The notes beneath the pieces are model-generated. The model searched no databases and was not told the DNA's origin. It saw only the letters and a list, made by a program, of their open reading frames with translations. Shown here piece after piece: positions 7,555 through 15,072 of a stretch of 64,000 bases of DNA; position 1 is the stretch's first letter, and each line of letters starts with the position of its first letter. The DNA comes from Microbacterium croceum (GTDB lineage: Bacteria > Actinomycetota > Actinomycetes > Actinomycetales > Microbacteriaceae): the NCBI RefSeq assembly GCF_023091245.1, contig NZ_JAHWXN010000001.1, forward strand, positions 868,001 to 932,000. The letters run 5' to 3'. The position numbers and the translations under genes were made by a program.

Positions 7555-7881
7555 TCAATCGGTGTTGCGGGACGCGTCTCGCACGGCCTTCACCAGATCC
7601 AACCAGGGCCCGGCGAGCTCCGAGTCGGGGAGTTCGCGCTCGTGGTGCTCGGCGGGTGTGCGCGCGCGAATGCTCCAGACGAAGCGGTCGGCGCCGGTGG
7701 CGGCATCCGTATGCGCATCCCACGGACAGCTGTCGATCAGGGCGATCCACTCAGGCGCATCGGCGGGTGCCGCTTCGATCCGCCAGCGACGGCTGATCCC
7801 GGCGATGCCGCCGGAGCGCACCACCGCGATGACGACGTCGGAGTCAGTCGACTCGTCGATCGGAACCGGGGACTCGCTCAT
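7555..7881 (-). CDS. Emfourin-like protealysin inhibitor
   Basis: 108 residues (ATG 7881, GGGAG nine bases before; ATG 7887 is the alternative). The N-terminal half, DVVIAVVRSGGIAGISRRWR, with a later RFVWSIRA and a C-terminal WLDLVKAVRDA helix, matches the emfourin family of small protein inhibitors that bind M4 protealysin-like peptidases. Its start lies inside the 3' end of the metallopeptidase gene (about 38 bases overlap), the gene order known for protealysin-emfourin operons. Its likely job is to hold the cytoplasmic peptidase in check. Confidence 0.85.
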   Translation of the reverse strand: MSESPVPIDESTDSDVVIAVVRSGGIAGISRRWRIEAAPADAPEWIALIDSCPWDAHTDAATGADRFVWSIRARTPAEHHERELPDSELAGPWLDLVKAVRDASRNTD

Positions 7882-8923
7882 GTTCATAGACTCCCACGGT
7901 GGTCCACGCGCGTCGAGCCGCGGCTTCCGTGGCTTCGTCGACCGCGCCGGCTGCGGCGACGGTGGCATCCGCGAACTCCACGAACGTCGCCGTGCTCGAC
8001 AGGCCCCCGGTCAGTGCCCGATACCAGGTGGTGCCCGCGCGCTCCCACGCGTTGCCGCCGAGGTCGGTCGCGAACAGGGCGAACGCGCGATTCGGGATGC
8101 CGGAGTTGATGTGCACTCCGCCGTTGTCTTCCGTCGTGCGTACGAATCCGCTCATGTGATCGGGTTGCGGATCCTTGCCGAGCTCGTCGTCGTCGTAGGC
8201 GGTGCCGGGCGCGATCATGGAGCGCAGCGCTGCACCTTCGACGGCATCCGTGAAGATCTCGGCCCCGATGAGCCAGGTCGCCTGGGCTGCCGTCTGCCCG
8301 AGGAGGTACTGCTCGGTGAGGGCGCCGAACACATCGGCGATCGACTCGTTCAGCGCGCCGGGCTGCCCCTGGTACTCGAGGTTCGCGGTGTGCTGCACGA
8401 CGCCGTGGGCGAGCTCGTGGCCGATGACCGTGGTCGAGGCGGTGAAGTGCTGGAACACCTCGCCGTCTCCGTCACCGAAGACCATGCGCTCGCCATCCCA
8501 GAACGCGTTGTCGTAGTCGACGCCGTAGTGCACGGTCGCATCCAGCGGGGCACCCGCGTCGTCGAGCGAGTTGCGGCCGAATGCCGAGAGCAGCAGTTCG
8601 AAGGTGGCGCCGAGGCCGTCGAACGCCTGGTTCGCCGCGGTGTCTGACACGGGGGCGTCGTCTTCCGTGCGCACCACGATTCCCGGCAGGGTCTGCGTGT
8701 TTCCCGCGTCGCTGATCGTGCGGTTCGGTGCGTCCGACAGCTGCGCGACGAGGTCGCCGTTCTCGTCGATCGACAGGTCGATGCGCGCCCGGAACGGCGG
8801 ACGCCCCGCGGTCAGCGTCTGCCGTGCGGCGGCCGCGGCCTTGGGGAAGCGGCCCGACTCGGCCAGGCGCGCGAGCAGATAGGAGGGGACGACGCCGTGA
8901 CGTGCGAAGGATGTGCTGCTCAT
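7844..8923 (-). CDS. M4 family metallopeptidase, protealysin-like
   Basis: 359 residues. Zinc site HELAH (H169, E170, H173) with the third ligand E193 in GALNESIADVFG and catalytic H271 in NGGVHINSGIPNRAF. The N-terminal propeptide is short (about 40 residues, containing GVVPSYLLARLAES, the counterpart of the PPL motif), and no signal peptide is visible, as in protealysins. Thermolysin-fold endopeptidase. Co-transcribed and overlapping with the emfourin-like inhibitor. Upstream (8924-9109) it is divergent from the AztD-like gene. Confidence 0.93.
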   Translation of the reverse strand: MSSTSFARHGVVPSYLLARLAESGRFPKAAAAARQTLTAGRPPFRARIDLSIDENGDLVAQLSDAPNRTISDAGNTQTLPGIVVRTEDDAPVSDTAANQAFDGLGATFELLLSAFGRNSLDDAGAPLDATVHYGVDYDNAFWDGERMVFGDGDGEVFQHFTASTTVIGHELAHGVVQHTANLEYQGQPGALNESIADVFGALTEQYLLGQTAAQATWLIGAEIFTDAVEGAALRSMIAPGTAYDDDELGKDPQPDHMSGFVRTTEDNGGVHINSGIPNRAFALFATDLGGNAWERAGTTWYRALTGGLSSTATFVEFADATVAAAGAVDEATEAAARRAWTTVGVYEHERVPGSDRRVD

Positions 8924-9077
8924 GAACCGACCCTACGCCGGGGTGCCGACGTTGGGGAGTGTCCGCAGTCAGCGCCGGGCGCGCGGAGAAGATCTGCCGC
9001 TCGGGCGGAGGTTCGGCCCGTGTTCGTCCTCCCGAGGCGGAGAACTCCTCCCGAAAGGTCCCGCTCTTAACTTGAGA

Positions 9078-9094
9078 TTGAGAATCGTTATCAA
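9078..9094. promoter_or_regulatory. Zur/Fur-like box upstream of the AztD-like genes
   Basis: TTGAGAATCGTTATCAA, an imperfect 17-base palindrome (6 of 8 pairs match), 15 bases before the ATG at 9110 and followed by AAGGTGAG as ribosome binding site. Its AT-rich GAATCGTTATC core fits actinobacterial Zur/Fur-family sites. With AztD-like products downstream, Zur control by zinc is the better guess. Confidence 0.6.
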
Positions 9095-9109
9095 TAAGGT
9101 GAGAGTCCT

Positions 9110-10327
9110 ATGGACGCCCACCGCCCCCGCCGCGCCCCCGCCCGATCCGCCGCACTTCTCGTCGTGCTGCTCACCCTCACCGCCTGCGGCACTTCCCGCC
9201 CGGCCGCCGAGACCCCGGACGCCCCGACCGCAGATGCCCATAGGATCGACGGCGCAGGCGCGGCCGAAGTCGCCGCCCCCGCTCGCGCCCTGGTCATCTC
9301 CGGCGACGACGGCGCGGCCATCCTGCTCGATCTCGAGACCGAGGAGCGCGCGACTCTCGCCGACGCCCGCGGGGACCTCGTGAGCATCCAGAGCGACGGA
9401 CGCCTGCTGTACCTCGCCCACGGCGCCGGCGACCGCACCTCCGTCGACGTCATCGACACCGCGCGCTGGACCGTGCCCCACGGCGACCACTCGCACTCCT
9501 TCCGCGGCGAACCGCGCCTGCTCGGCACGCTCGACGGCGGCGGCATCCCCCGCGTCGCGGCGGGAGCACAACGCGCCGCGCTCCACTTCGACGACGAGGT
9601 CGTCACCCTCGCCCACGACGACCTCGTCGACGGCCTCGACGCCGCGCCCCGAATCGGTGCCGCGGCGACCGGTCCTGTCGTCCCCTTCGCGGGGCGCCTG
9701 CTCGTACCGACCGGTGGCGGGATCCAGGTCGCCGATGACGACGGCACCGCTGTGCCAGGTGACGCCATCCCGTGCACCGCCCCCACGGATGTCGACATCA
9801 CCCGCGTCGGGGCCGTGTTCTCGTGCGCCGAGGGGGCCGTGCTGTTCACCCGCGCGGTCGGCGGGGTGGTCGTCGGTGAGAGCATCCCGTACCCGGCAGG
9901 AGCCGCACCCGCCACGCAGCTGTCCGGACGCACCGATCGTCCGGACCTCGCCGGAGTCGCCGCGGACGGCGCGTGGCTGCTCGACGTGCGGCAGCGCACC
10001 TGGACGCCGCTCGTCTCCGAGGTTCCGCTCGTGCGCGCCGCCGCGGTCGGTGACGACGACGGTCGCACGGTCGCGATCGACGCCGAGGGCCGCATCCGCG
10101 TGCTCGCCTCCGACGGTGCCGTCCTCGCCCGTACCGAGCCCCTGGTCGCGGCATCCCTCGGCGATGCGGCATCCCGCGACCGTGTGCAGCTGATCATCGA
10201 CGGGCAGTACGCCTACGTCTCCGATCCGGTCGCCGGAGTCGTGCACGAACTCGACCACCGCGACGACCTCCGCGTGGCCAGGACCTTCACCGACCTCGAC
10301 CCCTGGTTCGTCGAGCTCGTCGGCTGA
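9110..10327 (+). CDS. AztD-like lipoprotein (zinc metallochaperone family), copy 1
   Basis: 405 residues. Lipoprotein signal LLTLTAC (Cys about 25), then a His/Asp-rich linker (ADAHRIDGAG) and repeated blades such as ILLDLETEERATLADA, DGRLLYLAHGAGDRTSVDVI and a His-rich HGDHSHSF, the beta-propeller layout of AztD, the periplasmic zinc chaperone of AztABCD importers. Cysteines in IPCTAP and VFSCAEG match the disulfide region of the paralogue encoded next. Lies behind a Zur-like box and 65 bases before copy 2. No AztABC transporter genes are in the window. The family call rests on overall pattern. Confidence 0.7.
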   Translation: MDAHRPRRAPARSAALLVVLLTLTACGTSRPAAETPDAPTADAHRIDGAGAAEVAAPARALVISGDDGAAILLDLETEERATLADARGDLVSIQSDGRLLYLAHGAGDRTSVDVIDTARWTVPHGDHSHSFRGEPRLLGTLDGGGIPRVAAGAQRAALHFDDEVVTLAHDDLVDGLDAAPRIGAAATGPVVPFAGRLLVPTGGGIQVADDDGTAVPGDAIPCTAPTDVDITRVGAVFSCAEGAVLFTRAVGGVVVGESIPYPAGAAPATQLSGRTDRPDLAGVAADGAWLLDVRQRTWTPLVSEVPLVRAAAVGDDDGRTVAIDAEGRIRVLASDGAVLARTEPLVAASLGDAASRDRVQLIIDGQYAYVSDPVAGVVHELDHRDDLRVARTFTDLDPWFVELVG

Positions 10328-10392
10328 TCCGACCTTCGACGGCGTCGTCCGTCGCGCGCACCCGCGCACCCCTGAGAAAGAGAGAGAAACCC

Positions 10393-11604
10393 ATGTCCCG
10401 ACCTGCCCGCAGCCGCCTCGCGATCGGTGCGCTCGGCGCGCTCGCCGCCGTGACGCTCGCCGGATGCGCGACGTCCGCGCCCGCCGCCGACAGCACCGAG
10501 CCCGCCACCTCCGACCACGCCCACGAGGGCGACACCCGCATCGCCGTGACCTATGACGGCGGCATCCTGGTGCTCGACGGCGAGACCCTCGACACGGTCG
10601 ACCAGGTCGAGCTCGACGGCTTCCTGCGCGTCAACAGCGCCGGTGACCACGACGGCCACGTCTTCGTCACCGCGGATGACGGCTTCCACCTGCTCGACAC
10701 CGGCCTCGCCTCCGGCGCCGTGGGGTTCACCGGAGAGGTGTTCGACGCCGTCGCCCCCGGTCACGTGACCCCGCACGCCGGCCGCACGGCCCTGTTCGAC
10801 GATGGCACCGGAGACGTGCGGGTGTTCGACACCGACGCGATCGGCACCGGCACGGTGCCCGAGTTCGACACGATCACTTCGGAGGCGGCGCACCATGGCG
10901 TCGCGATCGAGCTGTCGGACGGCACCACCCTCTCGACGATCGGCACGGAGGAGTCGCGCAGCGGTGTGCGTCTGCTCGCGGCGGACGGCACCGAGGTTAC
11001 CCGCAATGAACAGTGCCCCAGCGTGCATGGAGAGGGCGTGGTCAAGGGCGAGGTCGTGATGTTCGGCTGCCAGGACGGCGTGCTGCTCTTCGACGACGGC
11101 GCCTTCACCAAGCTCCAGGCGCCGGATGAGTACGGCCGCACGGGCAATGCCTACGTCACCGACACCAGCGCGATCGCAGCGGCCGACTACAACGCCGACC
11201 CTGATGCCGAGGGCTACCTGCTCTCGCAGCTCGCGCTGGTCGACACCGACGCGCAGACGCTCTCGGTCGTCGACCTGCCCGAGGGTGTCGAGTACACCTG
11301 GCGCGGCGTCGGCCGCAGCGGCCACGACGACATCATCGTGCTCGGTGCGGACGGCAGCCTGAACGTGCTCGACGAGACCGGTGCCGTGCAGGAGTCCTGG
11401 ACCGTGATCGACCCGTGGCAGAGCCCCACTCAGTGGCAGCAGCCGCACCCCGGCCTGCGCGTGGTCGGCGACATCGCCTACGTCACGGAGCCTGCGGCGA
11501 ACCGCATCCTGGCGATCGATCTGCACAGCGGCGAGGTGTCTGCCGAGGCGACGCTGGACGTGGTGCCGAACGAGTTCGTGGTGGTGGGCGCCGCCGGCCA
11601 CTGA
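10393..11604 (+). CDS. aztD: AztD-like lipoprotein (zinc metallochaperone family), copy 2
   Basis: 403 residues with lipobox LAGC, a His/Asp linker (TSDHAHEGDTRIAVTYDGGI) and a seven-bladed propeller-like series of beta repeats: LVLDGETLDTV, HVFVTADDGFHLLDTG, RTALFDDGTGDVRVFDTD. C-terminal YVTEPAANRILAIDLHSGEV is characteristic of AztD/metallochaperone propellers. His-rich loop at the mature N-terminus probably takes up zinc on the outer face of the membrane. Paralogous with the gene upstream and likely in the same zinc-regulated transcript. A palindromic hairpin element follows the stop. Confidence 0.75.
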   Translation: MSRPARSRLAIGALGALAAVTLAGCATSAPAADSTEPATSDHAHEGDTRIAVTYDGGILVLDGETLDTVDQVELDGFLRVNSAGDHDGHVFVTADDGFHLLDTGLASGAVGFTGEVFDAVAPGHVTPHAGRTALFDDGTGDVRVFDTDAIGTGTVPEFDTITSEAAHHGVAIELSDGTTLSTIGTEESRSGVRLLAADGTEVTRNEQCPSVHGEGVVKGEVVMFGCQDGVLLFDDGAFTKLQAPDEYGRTGNAYVTDTSAIAAADYNADPDAEGYLLSQLALVDTDAQTLSVVDLPEGVEYTWRGVGRSGHDDIIVLGADGSLNVLDETGAVQESWTVIDPWQSPTQWQQPHPGLRVVGDIAYVTEPAANRILAIDLHSGEVSAEATLDVVPNEFVVVGAAGH

Positions 11605-11620
11605 CCCCGCGTCCCGTCGC

Positions 11621-11706
11621 TGGTGCCGAGTGCACCGGATGCTGCCGAGTGCACGGCTTCTTCTCGCGAGGAAGCCGTGCACTCGGCCGTTTGTCGTTCA
11701 CTCGGC
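11621..11706. repeat. Palindromic repeat TGCCGAGTGCACGGC, copy 1 (hairpin after the AztD pair)
   Basis: Inverted arms TGCCGAGTGCACGGCTTC (11643-11660) and GAAGCCGTGCACTCGGC (11671-11687) with a 10-base loop, plus extra half-sites GTGCCGAGTGCACC before and CACTCGGCAG after. A clearly related copy lies inside the AcoX-like gene at 26858-26939. Here it may also act as a terminator for the AztD-like genes, though no T-run follows. Confidence 0.8.
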
Positions 11707-11764
11707 AGCCCTGGCCGCTGACGTCACGGAATGGTGTCGGTGCAGGGACCGTAGCGGGCGGATC

Positions 11765-11795
11765 TTGACACTTCTGCGTTCTGTATACAGAATAC
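11765..11795 (+). promoter_or_regulatory. Promoter and GntR-type operator of the ABC importer operon
   Basis: TTGACA at 11765-11770 as -35 and CAGAAT at 11788-11793 as a possible -10 (17-base gap). Overlapping the -10 is TTCTGTATACAGAA (11780-11793), a perfect 14-base palindrome. The sequence TGTATACAGAATAC (11782-11795) is found again, unchanged, at 21434-21447 beside the GntR regulator, so that regulator very likely controls this promoter too. Confidence 0.7.
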
Positions 11796-11851
11796 GAAGT
11801 AGCCCTGAGGGGCATTCCCGACGATCTTCCAATGATGAAAGAGGTAGCGAG

Positions 11852-13162
11852 ATGGCACGTGCGAACGTGACGCGGTATCTGGCACTGGGTGCCGCCGGCG
11901 CTCTGACACTGGGGCTCGCCGCATGCAGCGGCGGTGGCGGCGGAGGCGGCGTCGACGCCGACGGCAACGCGACGGTCATCTGGTCCACGTGGGGCACGGC
12001 CGACGAGCTGACCCGCTACGAGGAGTTCAACAAGGACTTCATGAAGCGGCATCCCGACATCAAGGTCAAGCTGCAGCCCGTCGCCAGCTACGGCGACTAC
12101 CACTCCAAGCTGCTGGCCCAGCTCACCAGCAACACCGCCCCCGACGTGTTCTACGTCGGCGACGACATGATCGGCCAGTTCGTCGACTCGAACCGCTTGA
12201 TGCCGCTCAGCGACCTGATGGAGTCCGACGCGAGCCAGACGAAGAAGGATGACTTCTTCCCCGGCCTGTTCGGAGCCGCGGAGGAGGACGGCGAGGTCTA
12301 CGCTGCCCCCAACGACTCCAACCCCGACGTGTTCTGGTACGACAAGCAGGCGCTCGCCGCGGCCGGCATCACCGAGGACCCCGCCACTCTCGCCGAGAAC
12401 GGGGAGTGGACCACCGACAAGTTCCTCGAGATGAACGCGCAGCTGCACGATGCCGGGCTCACCGGCACGATGTACTGGAACTACTGGGCCACGCACTGGA
12501 GCTGGCTCTCCTCTCAGGGCCTGCCCGCGCCGTACGACGAGTCCGATGCCTTCACCGCGAACGCGGATGCCGACACCGTCGCGTCGGTGCAGGAGCTCGG
12601 CGACCTGTTCCAGGACGGCACCTTCGTGGTCGCCGACACGCTGCCGGACGGCGCGGGTGCGGACAGCATCTTCGTCACCCACAAGGCGGGCTTCTTCGTG
12701 CAGGGCCGCTACACGATCGGCACGGTCAAGGCCACAGGCGAGGAGGACAGCTACGACATCGTGCGCTGGCCGACGCCCGACGGCGAGCCCGCACCGACCG
12801 GTGTCGCCACTTCCTTCCTCGCCATCAACGGCAAGACCAAGGTCGAGGACGCGGCGTTCACCTTCTGGACCGAGTTCCTCTCGGCCGAGGGGCAGACGTT
12901 CCGCCTCGAAGGCGGCGGCAACGCGGTCCCCTCGATCAAGGGCGCGGATGACGTCGTGCTCGAGGGCGGCTACCCGGCGCATGCGCAGACCTTCCTCGAC
13001 ATGCGCGACATCGGCTTCACCAACTACCCCGCCGAGGCGCGGGTGCCGGGCCTCCCTGTCGCCATCTCGGAGGAATTCCAGAAGCTCTACGAGGGCAAGA
13101 CCGACGCGCAGGCGACGCTCGACACGATCGCCGACGTGATCAAGGAACGGTCGGAGAAGTAG
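11852..13162 (+). CDS. ABC transporter sugar-binding lipoprotein
   Basis: 436 residues from the ATG at 11852 (AGAGGTAGCGAG upstream). Lipoprotein signal with LAACSG, followed by a glycine run, then a family-1 solute-binding fold: VIWSTWGTADELTRYEEFNK, a PDVFYVGDDMIGQFVDS hinge region and KAGFFVQGRYTIG. Captures a carbohydrate or glycoside outside the cell for the two permeases that follow. A longer in-phase frame upstream crosses the promoter and is not used. Regulated at the palindrome 60-70 bases upstream. Ligand not readable; the neighbouring GH63-like and co-regulated GH42 enzymes suggest a glycoside. Confidence 0.93.
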   Translation: MARANVTRYLALGAAGALTLGLAACSGGGGGGGVDADGNATVIWSTWGTADELTRYEEFNKDFMKRHPDIKVKLQPVASYGDYHSKLLAQLTSNTAPDVFYVGDDMIGQFVDSNRLMPLSDLMESDASQTKKDDFFPGLFGAAEEDGEVYAAPNDSNPDVFWYDKQALAAAGITEDPATLAENGEWTTDKFLEMNAQLHDAGLTGTMYWNYWATHWSWLSSQGLPAPYDESDAFTANADADTVASVQELGDLFQDGTFVVADTLPDGAGADSIFVTHKAGFFVQGRYTIGTVKATGEEDSYDIVRWPTPDGEPAPTGVATSFLAINGKTKVEDAAFTFWTEFLSAEGQTFRLEGGGNAVPSIKGADDVVLEGGYPAHAQTFLDMRDIGFTNYPAEARVPGLPVAISEEFQKLYEGKTDAQATLDTIADVIKERSEK

Positions 13163-13164
13163 GC

Positions 13165-14127
13165 GTGACCACGCTCACCGAGAACGGACGGATGCCGCAG
13201 GCGACCCCTGCGGCATCCGCCCCGCCCCTGCGCAAGGAGGCCGCATGGCGCCGCAGGGACCGGGCCTGGGGCTACGTCTTCGTCGCCCCGCAGCTGCTGG
13301 GTATGGCGCTGTTCGTCGTGCTGCCGTTCGCCGCCAGCCTGGTGCTGGCCTTCGCGGAGTGGGACGGCCTGGGGGAGCTCACCTGGGTGGGCCTGGCGAA
13401 CTTCGCCGACCAGCTGCAGGATCCGCTGCTCGGCCGCTCGATCATCAACACCCTGCTGATCGCCGTCATCACCGTGCCGATCGGCCTCACGCTCTCGGTC
13501 ATCGTCGCCGTCGCGCTCGAGAAGCTGAAGACCCGCACGCTCTACCTGATCCTGTTCTTCGCCCCGGTGGTCACCTCGACCGTCGCGGTGGCGATGATCT
13601 GGCAGCAGATGTTCCGCGCCGACGGTCTGCTCTCCACCACGATCTCGACAGTGTTCGGCATCACTCCGCCGGACTGGCTGCAGGACCCCAAGCTCGCGCT
13701 CCTGGCGGTCTGCATCGTGACGATCTGGTCGTCCATGGGCTTGAACGTCGTGATCTTCCTCGCGGGTCTGCAGAACATCTCGCCCTCGGTGATCGAGGCC
13801 GCACGCATCGACGGCGCGGGAGCGGTGCGGCTGTTCACCAGCATCCGCCTGCCACTGCTGTCGCCGATCGTGTTCTTCTCCTCGGTGATCGCCTTCATCT
13901 CGTCGCTGCAGACCTTCGACACGGTCTACGTGCTCGTCTCCGGCGGTGGACCCGACAATGCGACGCGCACGATCGTCTATCACATCTTCGATCTGGGCTT
14001 CGGGCGCTTCGAGTTCGGGCTCTCGAGTGCGGCCAGCATCATCCTGCTCGCGCTCACCCTCGTCATCACGGCGATCCAGTTCGGCGCTCAGAAGAAGTTC
14101 GTCCACTACGAGGATGACCCGGCATGA
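13165..14127 (+). CDS. Sugar ABC transporter permease, MalF-like
   Basis: 320 residues starting at GTG 13165, two bases after the binding-protein stop. Six membrane helices beginning with AWGYVFVAPQLLGMALFVVL; the EAA loop reads EAARIDGAGAVRLFTSIRLP, the coupling site for the ATPase. Forms the importer channel with the next gene (ATGA overlap at 14124). No ATP-binding subunit lies in the operon, so a shared MsiK-type ATPase encoded elsewhere is presumably used, as is usual for actinobacterial sugar importers. Confidence 0.93.
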   Translation: MTTLTENGRMPQATPAASAPPLRKEAAWRRRDRAWGYVFVAPQLLGMALFVVLPFAASLVLAFAEWDGLGELTWVGLANFADQLQDPLLGRSIINTLLIAVITVPIGLTLSVIVAVALEKLKTRTLYLILFFAPVVTSTVAVAMIWQQMFRADGLLSTTISTVFGITPPDWLQDPKLALLAVCIVTIWSSMGLNVVIFLAGLQNISPSVIEAARIDGAGAVRLFTSIRLPLLSPIVFFSSVIAFISSLQTFDTVYVLVSGGGPDNATRTIVYHIFDLGFGRFEFGLSSAASIILLALTLVITAIQFGAQKKFVHYEDDPA

Positions 14128-15071
14128 CTCTCCGGACCACTCCGCTCGGGGGCCCCACCGCCCCCGCGACCGACTCGACCGCGGCCCTCACCGCCCCCGG
14201 CTATCGCCAGCGCGGCAGGGGAGGTCCCGGTGCCGGACGCGCGCGCCGCCGACTCGGCTCCACCGTCCTGCACGTGCTGCTCATCGTCGGCGGCATCTCG
14301 ATGGTGTTCCCCTTCATCTGGATGCTGCTGACCTCGTTCAAGACGCTCCCGCAGCTGCTCAAGAACCCGCTGGAGTTCCTGCCGAACCCGTGGACGATCG
14401 ACAACTACGTCGACGCATGGAACGCGGTGCCGTTCGCCCAGGCGTATCTGAACAGTGCGTACATCGCCGTGCTGGTCGTGGTCGGCACGCTCATCACCGC
14501 GTCGATGGCGGGTTACGCGTTCGCGCGCATCCGGTTCCGGGGTAGCAAGGTGCTGTTCATCGTGTTCCTCGCGACCCAGATGATCCCTGCGCAGGTCACG
14601 CTCATCCCCTTCTATCTGCTCATGTCGCAGCTGGGCTGGGTCGACTCGCACCTCGCGCTGATCGTGCCCGGCATGATCGCGAACCCGTTCGCGGTGTTCC
14701 TGATGCGTCAGTTCGTGCTGGCGCTGCCGCGCGAGCTGGAGGAGGCCGCGCTGGTCGACGGCGCCGGACGCTGGCGCATCTTCTGGAGCATCGTGCTGCC
14801 CAACCTCAAACCGGGACTCGCGGCGCTCAGCATCATCACGGCGCTCGGCGTCTGGAACGCCTTCCTGTTCCCGCTGGTGCTGCTGAACACCCCCGACCTG
14901 TTCACGGTGCCGCTGCTGCTGACCTCGTTCCAGGGGCAGTTCGGATCCATCAACTACGGGCTCGTGATGGCGGCCTCCGCGATCGCGACCGTGCCGATGC
15001 TGATCGTGTTCGTGATCGGTCAGCGCAAGATCCTGAACAGCATGGCCGCATCTGGCCTGGGAGGACGTTGA
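14124..15071 (+). CDS. Sugar ABC transporter permease, MalG-like
   Basis: 315 residues; ATG overlaps the previous stop by 4 bases. A 50-residue polar N-terminus (GYRQRGRGGPGAGRARRR) precedes six helices, from VLHVLLIVGGISMVFPFIWM to AIATVPMLIVFVIGQRKI. EAA loop EAALVDGAGRWRIFWSIVLP and the MalG-type TSFKTLPQL / NFVDAW-like NYVDAWNAVPFAQA segment identify the second channel subunit of a carbohydrate importer. The next gene begins one base after the stop. Confidence 0.93.
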   Translation: MTLRTTPLGGPTAPATDSTAALTAPGYRQRGRGGPGAGRARRRLGSTVLHVLLIVGGISMVFPFIWMLLTSFKTLPQLLKNPLEFLPNPWTIDNYVDAWNAVPFAQAYLNSAYIAVLVVVGTLITASMAGYAFARIRFRGSKVLFIVFLATQMIPAQVTLIPFYLLMSQLGWVDSHLALIVPGMIANPFAVFLMRQFVLALPRELEEAALVDGAGRWRIFWSIVLPNLKPGLAALSIITALGVWNAFLFPLVLLNTPDLFTVPLLLTSFQGQFGSINYGLVMAASAIATVPMLIVFVIGQRKILNSMAASGLGGR

Positions 15072-15072
15072 C

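Noticed and set aside
8969..10369. A 466-codon open frame on the minus strand opposite the AztD-like gene
   Set aside because: It is an antisense shadow typical of high-GC DNA: composition is Gly/Arg/Asp-rich, no family pattern, and the plus-strand gene has a lipoprotein signal, ribosome binding site and regulator box.
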